Notes: generated by a model not told the origin, from the sequence alone. Counted from the first letter of the stretch, positions 44,345 to 57,084 are shown. The stretch: 64,000 bases of DNA from Cephalotus follicularis (GCA_001972305.1 BDDD01002267.1:62001-126000); one strand, 5' to 3'. Numbers and translations: made by a program.

Positions 44345-44555
44345 TTTCAACAAAAAATATCTTCCTTCCCCAACAGAGTGGCCAAATGTTTCTGTTGGAT
44401 TCGTGAATTGAAAATTAAGGAAAGAATACTTCAATTGAAAATGCAATTCAACAATCAAGAACAAAACTGAGTATAAAAGAGAATGAATTTTAGAGATAAA
44501 TGAGTGAAAAGTTGAGAGAGAAATTCTGTTAAAATGATTGAATAAGACTTATACA
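44345..44555 (-). repeat. Leader, primer-binding-site region and LTR end of Tat-like element
   Basis: On the minus strand an LTR-like end CCAACAGAAACA is followed by TTTGGCCACTCTGTTGGGG, which resembles the primer-site region of Athila/Tat elements in position and style. The LTR itself is cut at about 44555 by the neighbouring chromovirus LTR. Confidence 0.45.
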
Positions 44556-47128
44556 ACATGCTCCGAACCATGGGAGAACCCCACTGCCCGACGTGTGGCA
44601 AAACCGTCCATACGATCCATCCTTATAATCATAGCATAATATCCAAAGTATGCTATAATTTAAAACCTAATAATCATACAGCGGAAAACCATCGAAACAC
44701 TTGCATAAACAATCCAAGTTAATACAAAACATCAATACATATGTTTGCTGCACGGCCACAAGCCGACAGGTTGATACAACTGAACACAAGTCTTATACAA
44801 GCAGATCTTATACAACAAATCTTATACAAGGTAGATATAAGTAGAAATTGAATTGCTACTGGAAGTCCTTCCTAGAGGTCCCATCCGACTCACTTCGAGG
44901 TATCCTCTGCACTCAGCCCAAGAAGTGTGTCCATTTCAAGAATGGGTCAGCCAAACACGGCTATGTAGGCAATAATATATGCAATGAAGTGAACAGATAT
45001 ATACATATATATGCATGGCATGTGAAATGCATGAATGCCAATTGTGGACAGCGTTAGTACATCAACCGTCCCTAAGCGGTAGTGTACTTAACGAGTCCTA
45101 ACCACAGAAATCACCATCCATTCACCCTAGGTCTACAGACACTGCATAAGTCAATCCATAACCATCCATAGGTACAAACAATCTATGAGGTATAAGTATT
45201 ACTCTGTTTCTCAGGTCCGAGATAGTACCTCTACCGTCTACACACTTCCGTGTCGTAGCCGATAGAGCCGAGATAACACTGACCACGCCATCCATACTGT
45301 AATACTAGTCCCCGTAGGTTCTAGCTCATAACCATTTATGTACCGTAACATCCATACCATAATGCTAGTCCCCTTAGGTTCCAGCCCATTACCATATTTT
45401 CGCACGATTTGATACACTATTCCTATAAGTCCAACCACAATGCGGTGTCTCCCCATAGGTTCACCCCTAAAGTGGGTTCCTAAAGGTCCATTTAATACTA
45501 TGTCCCTACAGGTCCATCCACAATGTGGTGTCTCCCTGTAGGTTCACCCCTAAAGTGGGTTTCTATAGGTCCGTAGAACTTTCATAGTATGTGATCAAAC
45601 ACCCCTAACCTCCATGATGGAGTGAAGATTAGGAATGAGTTATCTCGTCAAGTCTCAAACAATATCAATCCATAAATCCATAACCATAAACCTTTCTAAA
45701 CCATAACCGTAAAACCATTTTACCATATCCATAAAACCTTCTAAACCCTTTAAACCAAAAAACCATTTGAACCATGACCATAAAACCATTCAAAGGATAG
45801 GGACATAGCCATAAAGGATCACATGAGATCCATATGTCAAACCATTTCTGTAACCGTCCATACTAGTTCCATAATGCTAGTCCCCAAAGGTTCCAGCCCA
45901 TAATGGTGTTCCTTTAGGTCCAACCATACCATACCATATCCATAATTCGATCCCTATCGAAGTTGATAAAACTTTTATATTGAAACTTCATTGCAATTCC
46001 TTTTGAAGGTTGATTTGAAGATCAATTGTATAAATGAGAGTTCACAAAGCTCACATGGCCACAGGGAGGCTTACTATAGAACCCATTTCAAGATAAAAGA
46101 GTTTGGGATTGAAAAGAGGTTGAAACCATTTCATCTTGTATAAAAACAGGGCACAAAGTGCCGACCCATTAAGCCAAAGTGTCGACTGTTAAGTCCACAA
46201 AGTGTCAACGGTTTGGGGAAAAGCGTCGACGGTTTAGGGAAAAGCGTCGACAATTTGGGGCAAAGCGTCGATGGTTTGGGGCTAAGCGTCGACGGTTTCC
46301 CAATTCTTCTAAAAGCGTCGATCGCTTAACTGAAGCGTCGACAATTCAAAGGCCTAAAATCATCGACGATTAAGACGAAGGCGCCGATGGTTAAGCCTTG
46401 TAGCAGCTTCATTTAACAGTTAGAAAATCCGTTCAAATCCATTTAAACTCCATTTAATCCATTTAAAACTTGATCCAAAGGAAGCTATAAGATTCAATGG
46501 TCAATTACAACTTGAAAATAACTTTAAACACTCAGATCCATCCCCATAAACTCTTAATCAAGAGAGAGAAAGGAGATTGGGAAAAAGTCCCAAATTCACT
46601 ATTCTCTCTCTGATTTCCATTCTAATCCGTTATTAACCATATCAATTACCCTAACTCATTCATCTAGCATGTATATATCAATCCATAACCCTATAATCAT
46701 TCAATTCCATCAATATGAATGACTCAAAGCATATATGTAGAACCTACCTCAAATCTGTTGAGATGAAAATCTGGAAGGAATTACTGTTAAATCTTTGTTT
46801 TGACCCTTACTTCAAGTTCCAAACTCTGCCACAAATCCAACAACTCCTTCCTTGCTCGATTTAACCCCCTCTCTGTCTAACTCACCCTATCACACTCTCT
46901 CTAGAAATAGAATGAGAAAGAAATAGTTGAATTGTCTATATATAGACTCCATTGGGTGAAAAAAACAGAAACTTCCCATAGGTTCAACTGAACTCACACT
47001 ACCCCTAAACAACCATAAAAGGGAAAATATCATAATATCATATACATGTCATGTCATCAATCAATACAATACCATACAATACCATATAAATATAAACAAA
47101 TACATACATCCATAACTCAGGGCTTACA
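44556..47128 (-). repeat. 3' LTR of second chromovirus with GCGTCGACGG array
   Basis: On the minus strand it starts TGTAAGCCCTGAG at 47128 and ends near GGTTCGGAGCATG at about 44556, clearly related to the 38096-40780 LTR. TATA-like CTATATATAG lies at 46936-46945. The motif array (AAGCGTCGACGGTTT and variants) is at 46160-46395, in the leader downstream of TATA, as in the plus-strand relative. Repeated 'taggttccag' and 'gtaggttcacccc' phrases fill 45300-45920. Confidence 0.8.
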
Positions 47129-47141
47129 TCCTCCCCTCCTT
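47129..47141 (-). other. Polypurine tract of second chromovirus
   Basis: Minus-strand AAGGAGGGGAGGA directly precedes the LTR start at 47128. Confidence 0.8.
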
Positions 47142-49799
47142 AGGGAAATCTCGTCCCGAGATTCCTTAAGGTCAAAATAAGTGAGGATGTAACACTCTCA
47201 CGTCTTCCTCAAGCTCCCATGTAGCTTCCTCAAGCCTATGATATAGCCATAACACTTTAACCAATGCAATGCTCTTGTTCCTTAACTGCTTGACTCGGTG
47301 ATCTAGGATCTACACAGGTGTTTCCTCAAAACTCATATCTGCCCTAAACTCCAATGGTTCAAAACGTAACACATGCGAAGGATTTGGATAATACTTCCTC
47401 AGCATCGACATGTGGAAGACATTGTGCACCTCAGACAAGCTGGAAGGTAAGGCGAGTCTTTAGGCAACTGCACCTACTCTCTAATGGATCTCAAAAGGTC
47501 CTGTATATCGTGGGCTAACTTTCCCTTCTTGCCAAACCTCATAATTATTTTGGTTGGTGACACCTTGAGGAACACATGATCTCCCACTAAGAGCTCTAAG
47601 TCTTGCCTTAGATGATCTGCATAACTCTTCTGTCTGCTCTGGGCTGTTAGAAGCCTTTCCATGATAACCCTTGCCTTATCTGATGTCTCTTGCACATGCT
47701 TAGGCCTTAAAAGGCTTTGCTAACCTATCTCAAACCAAAAAACTGGGGTTCTACACTTCTGACCATAAAGAGCCTTAAACGATGCCATTCCAATGCTAGA
47801 ATAATAACTGTTGTTGTATGAGAACTCCACTAAAGGCAGATGCTCATACCAACTGCCACCCCAAACCATCACACATGCCCGGAGCATTTCTTCAAGAGTA
47901 TGGATAGTCTACTCAGACTGACCAAGTGGTTGGGGGTGAAAAGTTGTACTGAAGCTTAACTGAGTACCAAAAGCTGCTTGCAGTTTCTTCCAAAACCATG
48001 AAGTAAACTGTGGGTCCCTGTCGAACACAACACTGACTAGTACTCAATGAAGCCTAACAATCTCTTCAACATACAATGATGCCAACCGTTCAAGAGAATA
48101 ATTGATCTTGATTGCTAGAAAGTGTGCGGACTTCATAAAGCCATCAACGATAACCCAAATGGCATCACGGTTGGTGCTCATCCATGGTAACCCTGTCTCG
48201 AAATCCATTGTAATGTGATCACACTTCCACTGTACTACTGGCAACGGCTAAAGCAATCCAGCTGGCCTCTAATGTTCTTCCTTGACTTGCTGACAAATTA
48301 GGCATGAAGAAACACACTATGCTATCTCACTATTCATGTCATTCCACCAGTAATTGAGCTTCAGGACTCAGTACATCATGGTACTCCCTGGATGTACTGA
48401 GAAACTAGAGCGATGAGCCTAGGACAAAAGCTCATCCTTCAGCTCCTTACTGTCAGGAAAACAAACTCTGCCTTAAAACCTTAACAATCCAATACCATGA
48501 AGTGAGAACTCGGGTCTTAACCCTCTCTGACCGTCTAATGCAACCTTAAAAAGGCCTCCATCCATACCTTAAGCCTCTCTGATTCTATCTAACAACCATG
48601 GTCGTGTCTGAATCTGAGCAACTGTCAAGTAATCTAATCGACGACTTAAGGCGTCTGCAACCACATTAGACTTACCTAGGTGGTATTGTATCTCACAGTT
48701 ATATTCATTAAGTAACTCCATCCACCTCCTATGTTTCATATTCAGGTTCTTTTGGGAGAAAAGGTGCTTCAAACTTTTATGGTCTGTGTAAACATTAAAC
48801 TTGGTACCATACAAGTAATGCCTCCATTTGCATAGTGCAATGACTATCGATGCCAACTCTAGGTCATGAGTAGGATAACTCTCCTAATGAGGTTTCAAAT
48901 TCCTTGAGGCTTAGGCGATCACCTTCCCAAACTGCATTAAAACATAACCCAAATCGTTCCCTAATGCATCACTGTACACAACAAAGCCCTCATTGCCCTA
49001 TGGCAAAGTTAAGATCAACGCAGAAATCAGATGGTGTTTTAACACATGAAAACTCCCTTCATAACTATCATCCCAAACAAACACTATCTTTATCTGCATC
49101 AACCAGGTCAACAGTGTAGCTATCCGTGAGAATCTGTACAAACGGTGGTAATACCCCACTAAGCACAAGAAACTACAGATTTATGTCACGTTTGTCAGCC
49201 GTTTCTAGTCCCTCACTGCTTCTATCATTGCTGGATCTACTGATAAAACGACACTGGAGATAACGTGACTAAGAAAAGCCACATATGATAACCAAAACTC
49301 ACATTTGTTGAACTTGGCATACAACTAATGGTCACTCAAAACCTGCAATGCCAAGTGCAAATGTTGCCCATGCTCCTCCATAGACCTGGAATACACCAAG
49401 ATATCATCGATAAAGACTATGATGAACTGGTCAAGATACGGACTAAACACCCTGTTCATAAGGCTCATGAATGCAGAAGGGGCATTGGTCACCCCAAAAG
49501 GCATTACCACGAACTCATAATAGCCATACCGTGACCTAAAGGCTATCTTCGGAACATCTTCGACTCTAACTCTTAGCTGAAGATATCATGATCTCAAATC
49601 AAACTTGGAAAACACTAAAGAACCTCTTAACTAATTAAACAATTCATCAATATGTGGCACTGGGTACTTGTTCTTAACGGTAACCCTGTTAAGCTGCCGA
49701 TAATCGATACATATCCGTAGGAATCCATCCTTTTTCTTGATAAACAAGACGGGTGCTCCCCAGGGGGAAATACTCGGTCTGATGAAACCTCTATCAAGA
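47142..49799 (-). pseudogene. pol: Chromovirus pol, C-terminal two thirds, truncated in RT
   Basis: Leftward from 49799: RT start [14 protein letters not shown], then [17 protein letters not shown] and [16 protein letters not shown] (about 49510-49330). RNase H and connection ([16 protein letters not shown], 48856-48569) follow, then integrase pieces (VVQWKCDHITMDF, 48244-48044) and C-terminus (GDHVFLKVSPTK, 47695-47474). It is co-linear with 35440-38052, with more frameshifts and stops. Gag, protease and the RT N-terminus are absent because a copia LTR begins at 49800 in the middle of the RT. Confidence 0.8.
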
Positions 49800-51315
49800 T
49801 ATTAGGGATAAGTCCTGCAAGCCATTGTAGTCTTGTAAACTTATCTTTGATATTCAATAAAGATGTGTTTTCTACTATCTTGGCAGTGAGTTCATTTTAC
49901 TGCTTTAATGTATGTTTAAATAAATGAATGTCCTAAGAAAAGAATTGGAGGACCAAGTTCTTGATGAGATCAAGATGTGAAAATTGGAACCTCGCCAAAC
50001 TCTATTCTTAAAGCTTCCTGGTCGGAGGATTGGTACTCAGGGCATGCTCAATCCGGTTAGACCAGCACGTACTATACCACCCCATTTGAAAGGATGACTA
50101 ATCTCACATGTCATTTTGTAGGACTATATGGTATACACGTGGGTGCCCAAATTTTGATGGGTTCACTGAAGGTGACTCGCCTAAGAGATGTCTACATAGA
50201 GTATTACTATGTGTCAAATAGACATCCTTGATGGCAGCAGTGTAAGTGGTCCTTAGACATGAGCCAAGGACCATTGGATATCTTGTGTATAAGATGCTAC
50301 ACTTTAATAATGCCTAAATACATCACTTAACCATGGAGAGTATACAGGCATTAGTTGGGTGTGGTAGGTTTCTGTATGGAGATATATGAGTGTGCAATAA
50401 TGGATCCACCGCTCCCAGTAAAAGGGAGATTATGCTCAGGTTGATTAGTCGTTAGCAATTTTTTTTTATCCCTGGCCAGGGTAGAATTGATATCGTGAAG
50501 TGTATCCGATGTCACTAATACATATTAGAGGGGCACCTCTAATATACTGTAGCCAATGACGTAAAATCACAAAGTTTCGCAAAATTAAACTATTGGGGTT
50601 TGACACAATCCGTACCCTAAGTTTAATTAGAGAATTGATGGTGGAGGGACTAAACATCCACGAATCTACATCTTACGGTTCAAACTAAAATTCATATCGC
50701 ATGGGGCTCAGTAAGCATTGTTAGATGTCGATACTGATCAGTAGAATACAGAGGCCGCTCAGATAGTCAGTCTCGTGAATTTAATATAATTAAAAGAGTT
50801 TAAATTCTAAATGCCGGTTAGAAAAATTTTTCATGCAATTGAAAAATATTTTATCGGATAATCGCAGTGTCCGCGGTTCATTCTAAAGCCAGCGTGATAG
50901 TGAACCCAAATGGTCACACACAATACAAGTAACGATCTCCAATACCAGGTTTAAGGCAAATTAATTAGTGTATAACACTAATTAATAAATCCTAAATATG
51001 ATTTACATAATGTTTTAAAAAGCTTTGTATATAAGCTAAGTTGCCTTAAGTCTTACAAAAAAAAGTCTTATTGTCATTCTTGCTAGCACTTGAAAAATAA
51101 GAAAAAGAGAAAAAATCTCTTCTTGGCCGACATTAAAAGAGAGAGAAAGAAAGAGTTCATTTCTCCATCTTTTGCTTGGGTGATCTTGTGAAGATTGTTG
51201 GAGACCTCTTGGTGTGGACTTGCTTTAGAGACCATCTTCTTTGGTGGTTGAAAGCTTGAAGAAAAAGCTTGGAAGAGGGACTTAAAGGAAGGAGACTTGG
51301 TTTTCATGTAAGTTC
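49800..51315 (+). repeat. Copia 5' LTR (outer left copy)
   Basis: It begins TATTAGGGATAAG (TG changed to TA), matching the LTR at 62864. TATA-like TTGTATATAAGC lies near 51025. The match to the 62864 LTR runs to the window end (equivalent 50939). The true right boundary is not certain; no TGGTATCAGAGC primer site was found. The LTR copy starting at 54919 is visibly more divergent from both. Confidence 0.65.
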
Positions 51316-51929
51316 CTTGGTCTTTCTTTTAACATGATGATGATTATGCTTGTAACAACCTAGATATGGCATTAATAGGTCATTGGAAAGAGTTAGAATG
51401 TAAGAACATATTTTATTTCTATGTTTTATCCTCTTAGCAGATTTTTAAAAAATTGTTGTTCTTGCATATTAATTCCAGCAATTTGTATCAGATTGATGTT
51501 AATAGCTCTAGGTTGTTTGTTGATTGATATGCTTGAATTGTTTGGGTGATTAAACGGTATTTTTTTGGCCTAGGTGGTGTGAAAGTGGTGGTTGTGTCTT
51601 GTTTTGTTTAAAATGGTTTATGTGGTTGGAAAGAGCTTGAAAACTTAACCATTTTTTATCTTTGGACCACCTCCAACCACCGCCAACCGCCTCCACCACC
51701 TCCGGCCACTTTCCTCCTCCACCACCTACGGCCACAACCTTTAATTAGTGGAAGATGAGTGGTCTTGCATGCCCATGGTTTAATCATGTGATGATTTAAA
51801 TTTTAACACGCAAACATGTGATGGATAAGTGTTGTTTCATAAGTGTAAGTCAAAGCATGGGTTGCACGACGTAGGTCTGGTGTATCCTGACACCAATTAT
51901 GGCCTTGACATATTATGTGACTTGCAAGT

Positions 51930-52375
51930 TTTGTAAGTGGGGGGTATAAGAGGTGAAGGCCAGACCTCGCTTCTCTGCTTGATAGCAGACCACAGACATA
52001 TTATGTGTCTTGCAAGTTTTGTAAGTGGGAGGTATATGAGGCGAAGGTCAGACCTCACTTCTTTGCTTGACAGTAGACCACAGAGGCAAAGGTCAGACCT
52101 CGCTTCTCTGCTTGATAGCAGACCATAGAGGCGAAGGTCAGACCTCTCTTCTCTACTTGATAGCAGACCACAGAGGCGAAGGTCAGACCTCGCTACTCTA
52201 TTTGATAGCAGACCACAGAAGCGGATGTTAAACCTCGCTGCTCTGCGTAATAGTAGACCTCAGAGGTAGAGGTCAGACCTCATTGCTCTGCGTAATTATA
52301 GACCTCAGAGGCAGAGGTCAGACATCGCTGCTCTGCGTAATAGCAGACCTGAGAGGCAGAGGTCAGACCTCGGTA
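51930..52375 (+). repeat. 45-bp tandem repeats (copy 1)
   Basis: Units of the form GAGGCGAAGGTCAGACCTC followed by GCTTCTCTGCTTGATAGCAG and ACCACA recur with a 45-base period, about eight diverged copies. GGTCAGACC is an interrupted palindrome in each. Confidence 0.75.
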
Positions 52376-52429
52376 CTTGAAGTCAGACCTCAAAGGCAAA
52401 GGTCAGAGCTCAAAGCTCGAAGCTTGATG

Positions 52430-52570
52430 TCCAGAGCTTTGCCTTAAGGTTTGAGAAACCCTAGAGCTCTGCTCTAGCTTTCGGAGCTCTGCTTTAAGGT
52501 TTGAGAAACCCTGGAGCTCTGCTCTGACTCTCCGAGCTCTACCTTAGGGTTTTTAGAAACCCTGGAAAAG
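52430..52570 (+). repeat. GAGCTCTGC / AAACCCT repeat block (copy 1)
   Basis: Two to three units of TTTAAGGTTTGAGAAACCCT followed by GGAGCTCTGCTCT. The last one contains a telobox-like TTAGGGTTTTTAGAAACCCT. Confidence 0.65.
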
Positions 52571-53840
52571 AGTTTTCGTTTATTTAATTACCTAAATCAA
52601 TTGTCTATATTTATAGAAGCATATCTATCAAGTTTATTTGAAAATTCATGAGATTGAATTGTTTTTGAATGATGGTAGTTCACGGATTTGACTTACTTTA
52701 TGTTTTTATTTATTACAAGTGTTGTGGGTGTGTTTATTACTTTAATAAGAATATTTGTAATATTCTTTTATTGAGACTTGCATGTCTCTTCTCCCTCTTT
52801 GTGTTGTATCTATTAATTCTTAATTCTGCCCTATTACTCCATTCGATTTGAAATCGAGGTTTCTATTAGTATAGGTTGGAACTTGTAATTAATTAGCGAA
52901 AGTCACAACGGAAGCAAGGATGAGAAGCCAACGAGACCGAAGATCGTTACAAGACCCATGACATGTATGTGATATATGTTGTATATTTGTAATAATCACA
53001 CCTAGGAATGAGACCAGTGGGTTGTTTATTACTCAAGGAAGCCGCAGTAGTGAGAATCCGTGATCTACCATTAGGTTTTATATGTGTATGAGATGCATGT
53101 CTATCTTTTGTGCTACAAGAGGTTCCAACGGCCTCTCCCTATTATGCTATACACATGTCATATGTGATTATTAAAGGGTTGGCCTAATATTAATCAACCT
53201 CGCAATCCCTCATTTATGAAATATCAAACTAATAACGAAACGGGTCCTGGATTGAATTCGGTCGTTGCCTTCCTCCATCACAATTGACGTGAATATGTCT
53301 ATAGGATATAAATTTGTTGAGCACACTCAGGGTTTGCATTCTAATAGAGTATTTTACATCAATAGAACATGAGATTGTGCATTGAGATGAATTTGTGATT
53401 AGATTCGGTTTGGACCACATCCAATGGTCTTATCACTTATTCACCTTTATGTTGATGGTGGGTTATGTTTGACTAGAATACATAAGACTTGTTGAGCACA
53501 CACTCAAGGTCATATGCATATAGAGGCAAAACAAAATAATTGGGGATTGTGTTATTACACAATTGGCAAAAGTTTGCGTAACCATAAGGTTTTCCATGAC
53601 TTGTTGAGCACACTCAATGTTATGGTTGACATGTTGTGGGACGTCGATCCCCACTTGGAAACAAAGATCCATGAGATTTGGACATGTGTTTCTCGTCTCC
53701 CATACTATGAGGGTTATGGGATTCACGCAAAATAGTGGGAAGTTACCTAAAGTTTAAAGACCAAAACTTTATGGTTTTAGACATCTAAATTGATTATCTG
53801 CTTTACTATTTATTTTCTTGTTTTTCCTTTATATATGTAG

Positions 53841-54893
53841 CTATTCTTGAGAAGAATCAGCTGATAGGTCCCAACTATGTGGACTGGCTGCGGAACGTCA
53901 AAATAGTTTTGAGTTCCAAGGATATAGATTATGTTTAGAGGCCCATGTGCCAGCACTGGCTGCTAAAGATGCCTCACCTGAGGATCATGCCATATATAGG
54001 AAATGGGTAGCATATGACAAGAAAGTCATATGCTACCTGATGGGATCGATGAACATTGCCATCATTGCCCTGCAAGTCCAACATGAATCGATGCGAGAGT
54101 TTAGGGCTATTCTCCTTCACCTCCGTGAGCTATACGGAGAAAATAGTAGGAACGCTCGGTTCTAGCTCACTTCTAAGCTATATGGCACGAAAATGACTGA
54201 AGGATCTTCTGTCAATGATCATGTGCTCAAGATGATCAATGCGATTGAACGTCTTGCAGCTCTTGGCATCATTCAGGATGCCGAATTGAGCACAGATCTG
54301 ATCCTTCATTCACTTCCACCATCCTTCTCTGGTTTCATCACCAATTTTAACATGAATAGGATAACAGCCACTCTGGCTGATCTCCTAAACATGCTGAGGG
54401 AGGCGGAGGTGAACATGCATAAGGGCAAAGCGCCCGTTATGGTGGTAGGACAGTCCCGTAGGCCCAAGAGGAAGGGCAAGTCTACCTCTGCAAAGGGGAA
54501 GGCTAAACATGGGGCGATGCCATCACAACCGGTAGCCTTCAAGCCGGGGCAGCCAGGCCACCAAGGCGAGCAAGGCAACAAGCTGTAGCTGCACAGCTAA
54601 AGTTGCACCAGCTCCAGCTGCTGAGGCGTCTACTTCTCAGCCCCCTGCTAAGGGACCATGCTTCTACTGTGGGAAGCCGGGGCACTGGAAGAGGAACTGC
54701 GTAGCGTTCCTAAATTCAATCGGCAAAGGTATGCCTTATTTGTCTTTTATTGAGGTGAATATGTATATCCCTGATTCTTCTTCCTGGATTTTAGACAGTG
54801 GATGTGGTACTCACATATGTTCTAACTTGCAAGTCCTCATGGACAGAAGAAACCTTGAGAAGGGTGAGGGAGATCTACGGCTTGCAGATGGCT
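53841..54893 (+). pseudogene. gag: Copia gag and start of protease (copy 1)
   Basis: The frame opens AILEKNQLIGPNYVDWLRN after the splice-like AG and breaks at DIDYV (TAG). It continues in another frame (VPALAAKDASPEDHAIYRK, from 53947). A further TAG after NARF (54163-54165) is copy-specific. Later parts read LHSLPPSFSGFITNFNMNR, a KR-rich region and a CCHC knuckle CFYCGKPGHWKRNC (about 54660-54700). The protease active-site region WILDSGCGTHIC is intact (about 54785). The sequence then runs into an assembly gap. The first frameshift is shared with copy 2. Confidence 0.8.
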
Positions 54894-54918
54894 NNNNNNN
54901 NNNNNNNNNNNNNNNNNN
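54894..54918. other. Assembly gap (25 N)
   Basis: A run of 25 Ns in the protease/integrase region of copy 1. What follows is LTR sequence from about 150 bases inside the LTR, so the join may skip most of a pol region or be a misassembly. Confidence 0.9.
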
Positions 54919-56258
54919 TTCTTGATGAGATCAAGATGTGAGAATTGGAACCTCGGTAAACTTTATTCTTAAAACTTCCTAGTCGGAGGATTAGTACTCA
55001 GGGCATACTCAATCAGGTTATACCAGCACATCCTATACCAGCTCGGTTAAGAGGGTGACTGATCTCACATTTCATCTTGTAGTGACTATATGGTATATAC
55101 ATGGGTGCCTGATAATCAATGGGTTCACTGAAGGTGACTCGCTTAAGAGATGTCTGCATGGAGTTTTACTACGTGTCAAACAGACATCCGTGATAGCAAT
55201 AGTGCAAGTGGTCCTTAGACATGAGCCACCACTGGATATCTTATGCATAAGATACTATACTTTAATAATGTTTAAATACGTCTCCTAACCACAGAGAGTA
55301 TACAGGCATTAGTTAGGTATGGCAGGTTTGTGTGTGGAGATATGTGAGTGCACAATAATGGATTCACCGCTCCCAGTAAAAAGAGATTATGCTCAGGTTG
55401 ATTAATCGTTGGCAAGTTTAATCCCTGGCCATGGTAGAAGTGATATCGTGAAGTGTATCCGATGTCACAAATGCATATTAGAGGGGTACTTCCAATATGC
55501 TGTAGCCAACGACGTAAAATCATAACGTTCCTCAAAATTAAACTATTAGGGTTTGACACAATCCCTACCCTAGGTTTAATGAGAGCATTGACGGGAGCAT
55601 TGACGGTGAAGGGACTAAACATGCACAAACCTGCATCTTACGGTTCAAGCTAAAATTCATATCACCTGGGGGTCAGTATGCATTGCTAGATGTCGATATT
55701 GATCAGCAGAATACCTGAGGCAGCTCAGATAGTCGGTCTCGTGAATTTAATATAATTAAAAGAGTTTAAATTCGAAATGTCGGTTAGAATAAATGTTCAT
55801 GCGATTGAAAAATATTTTATCAGATAATCGCATTTTTCGCGACTCATTCTATAGCCAGCGTGATAGTGAACCTAAAGGGTTACACACAATACAAGTGACG
55901 ATTTCCAATATCGGGTTTAAGGCAAATTAATTAGTGTATCACACTAATTAATAAATCATGAAGATGATTTAAAAAGTTTAGTATATAAGTTAGATTGCCT
56001 TAAGTCATTTAAGCCAAGTCTTATTGTCATTCTTGCCTACACTTGAGAAATAAGAATAAGAAAGAAAATCTCTTCTTGGATGATATAAAGAGAGAGAGAG
56101 AAAGAAAGAGTTCTATTCTCCATCTTTAGCTTGGGTGATCTTGTGAAAATTGTTGGAGACCTCTTTGTGTGGACTTGTTTGAGAGACCATCTATTTTGGT
56201 GGTTGAAAGCTTGGATGAGGGACTTGAAGGAAGGAGACTTGATTTTCACATAAGTTCC
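54919..56258 (+). repeat. Copia LTR (middle copy, start missing)
   Basis: Aligns with 49951-51315 and 63022-64000 but carries many more differences from both than those two have from each other. It contains one small duplication (gagcattgacggGAGCATTGACGG near 55585) and lacks some segments near the TATA region. Confidence 0.7.
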
Positions 56259-56567
56259 TTGGTCTTTCTTTTAGCATGATGATGATTATGCTTGTAACAA
56301 CCTAGATATGGCATTAATAGGTCATTGGAAAGAGTTAGAATGTAAGAACATATTTTATTTCTATGTTTTATCCTCTTAGCAGATTTTTAAAAAATTGTTG
56401 TTCTTGCATATTAATTCCAGCAATTTGTATCAGATTGATGTTAATAGCTCTAGGTTGTTTGTTGATTGATATGCTTGAATTGTTTGGGTGATTAAACGGT
56501 ATTTTTTTGGCCTAGGTGGTGTGAAAGTGGTGGTTGTGTCTTGTTTTGTTTAAAATGGTTTATTTGA

Positions 56568-56947
56568 GAGGTGAAGGCCAAACCTCGCTTCTCTGCTTGA
56601 TAGCAGAGCACAGACATATTATGTGTCTTGCAAGTTTTGTAAGTGGGGGGTATAAGAGGTGAAGGCCAAACCTCGCTTCTCTGCTTGATAGCAGAGCACA
56701 GACATATTATGTGTCTTGCAAGTTTTGTAAGTGGGGGGTATAAGAGGTGAAGGCCAAACCTCGCTTCTCTGCTTGATAGCAGAGCACAGACATATTATGT
56801 GTCTTGCAAGTTTTGTAAGTGGGGGGTATAAGAGGTGAAGGCCAAACCTCGCTTCTCTGCTTGATAGCAGAGCACAGACATATTATGTGTCTTGCAAGTT
56901 TTGTAAGTGGGGGGTATAAGAGGTGAAGGCCAAACCTCGCTTCTCTG
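56568..56947 (+). repeat. 88-bp tandem repeat array
   Basis: Units start GAGGTGAAGGCCAAACC at 56568, 56656, 56744, 56832 and 56920 (the last partial). They appear identical by eye, and a further related unit lies at 57008. Copy 1 has a single unit (about 51950). The perfect identity indicates very recent expansion. Confidence 0.85.
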
Positions 56948-57084
56948 CCACCAATTATGGCCTTGACATATTATGTGTCTTGCAAGTTTTGTAAGTGGGG
57001 GGTATAAGAGGTGAAGGCCAAACCTCGCTTCTCTGCTTGATAGCAGAGCACAGACATATTATGTGTCTTGCAAGTTTTGTAAGT

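Larger units (their letters stand above)
51316..53840 (+). other. Long copia leader with complex repeats (copy 1)
   Basis: No gene is seen. In order: a stretch almost identical to 56259-56560; a proline-codon-like 'caccgcc' region (51660-51730); 45-bp tandem repeats (51930-52375); a GAGCTC/telobox repeat block (52430-52570); AT-rich sequence; three TTGAGCACACTCAA-like inverted-repeat motifs (53317, 53491, 53602). A splice-acceptor-like pyrimidine tract and TATATGTAG come directly before gag. Confidence 0.55.
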
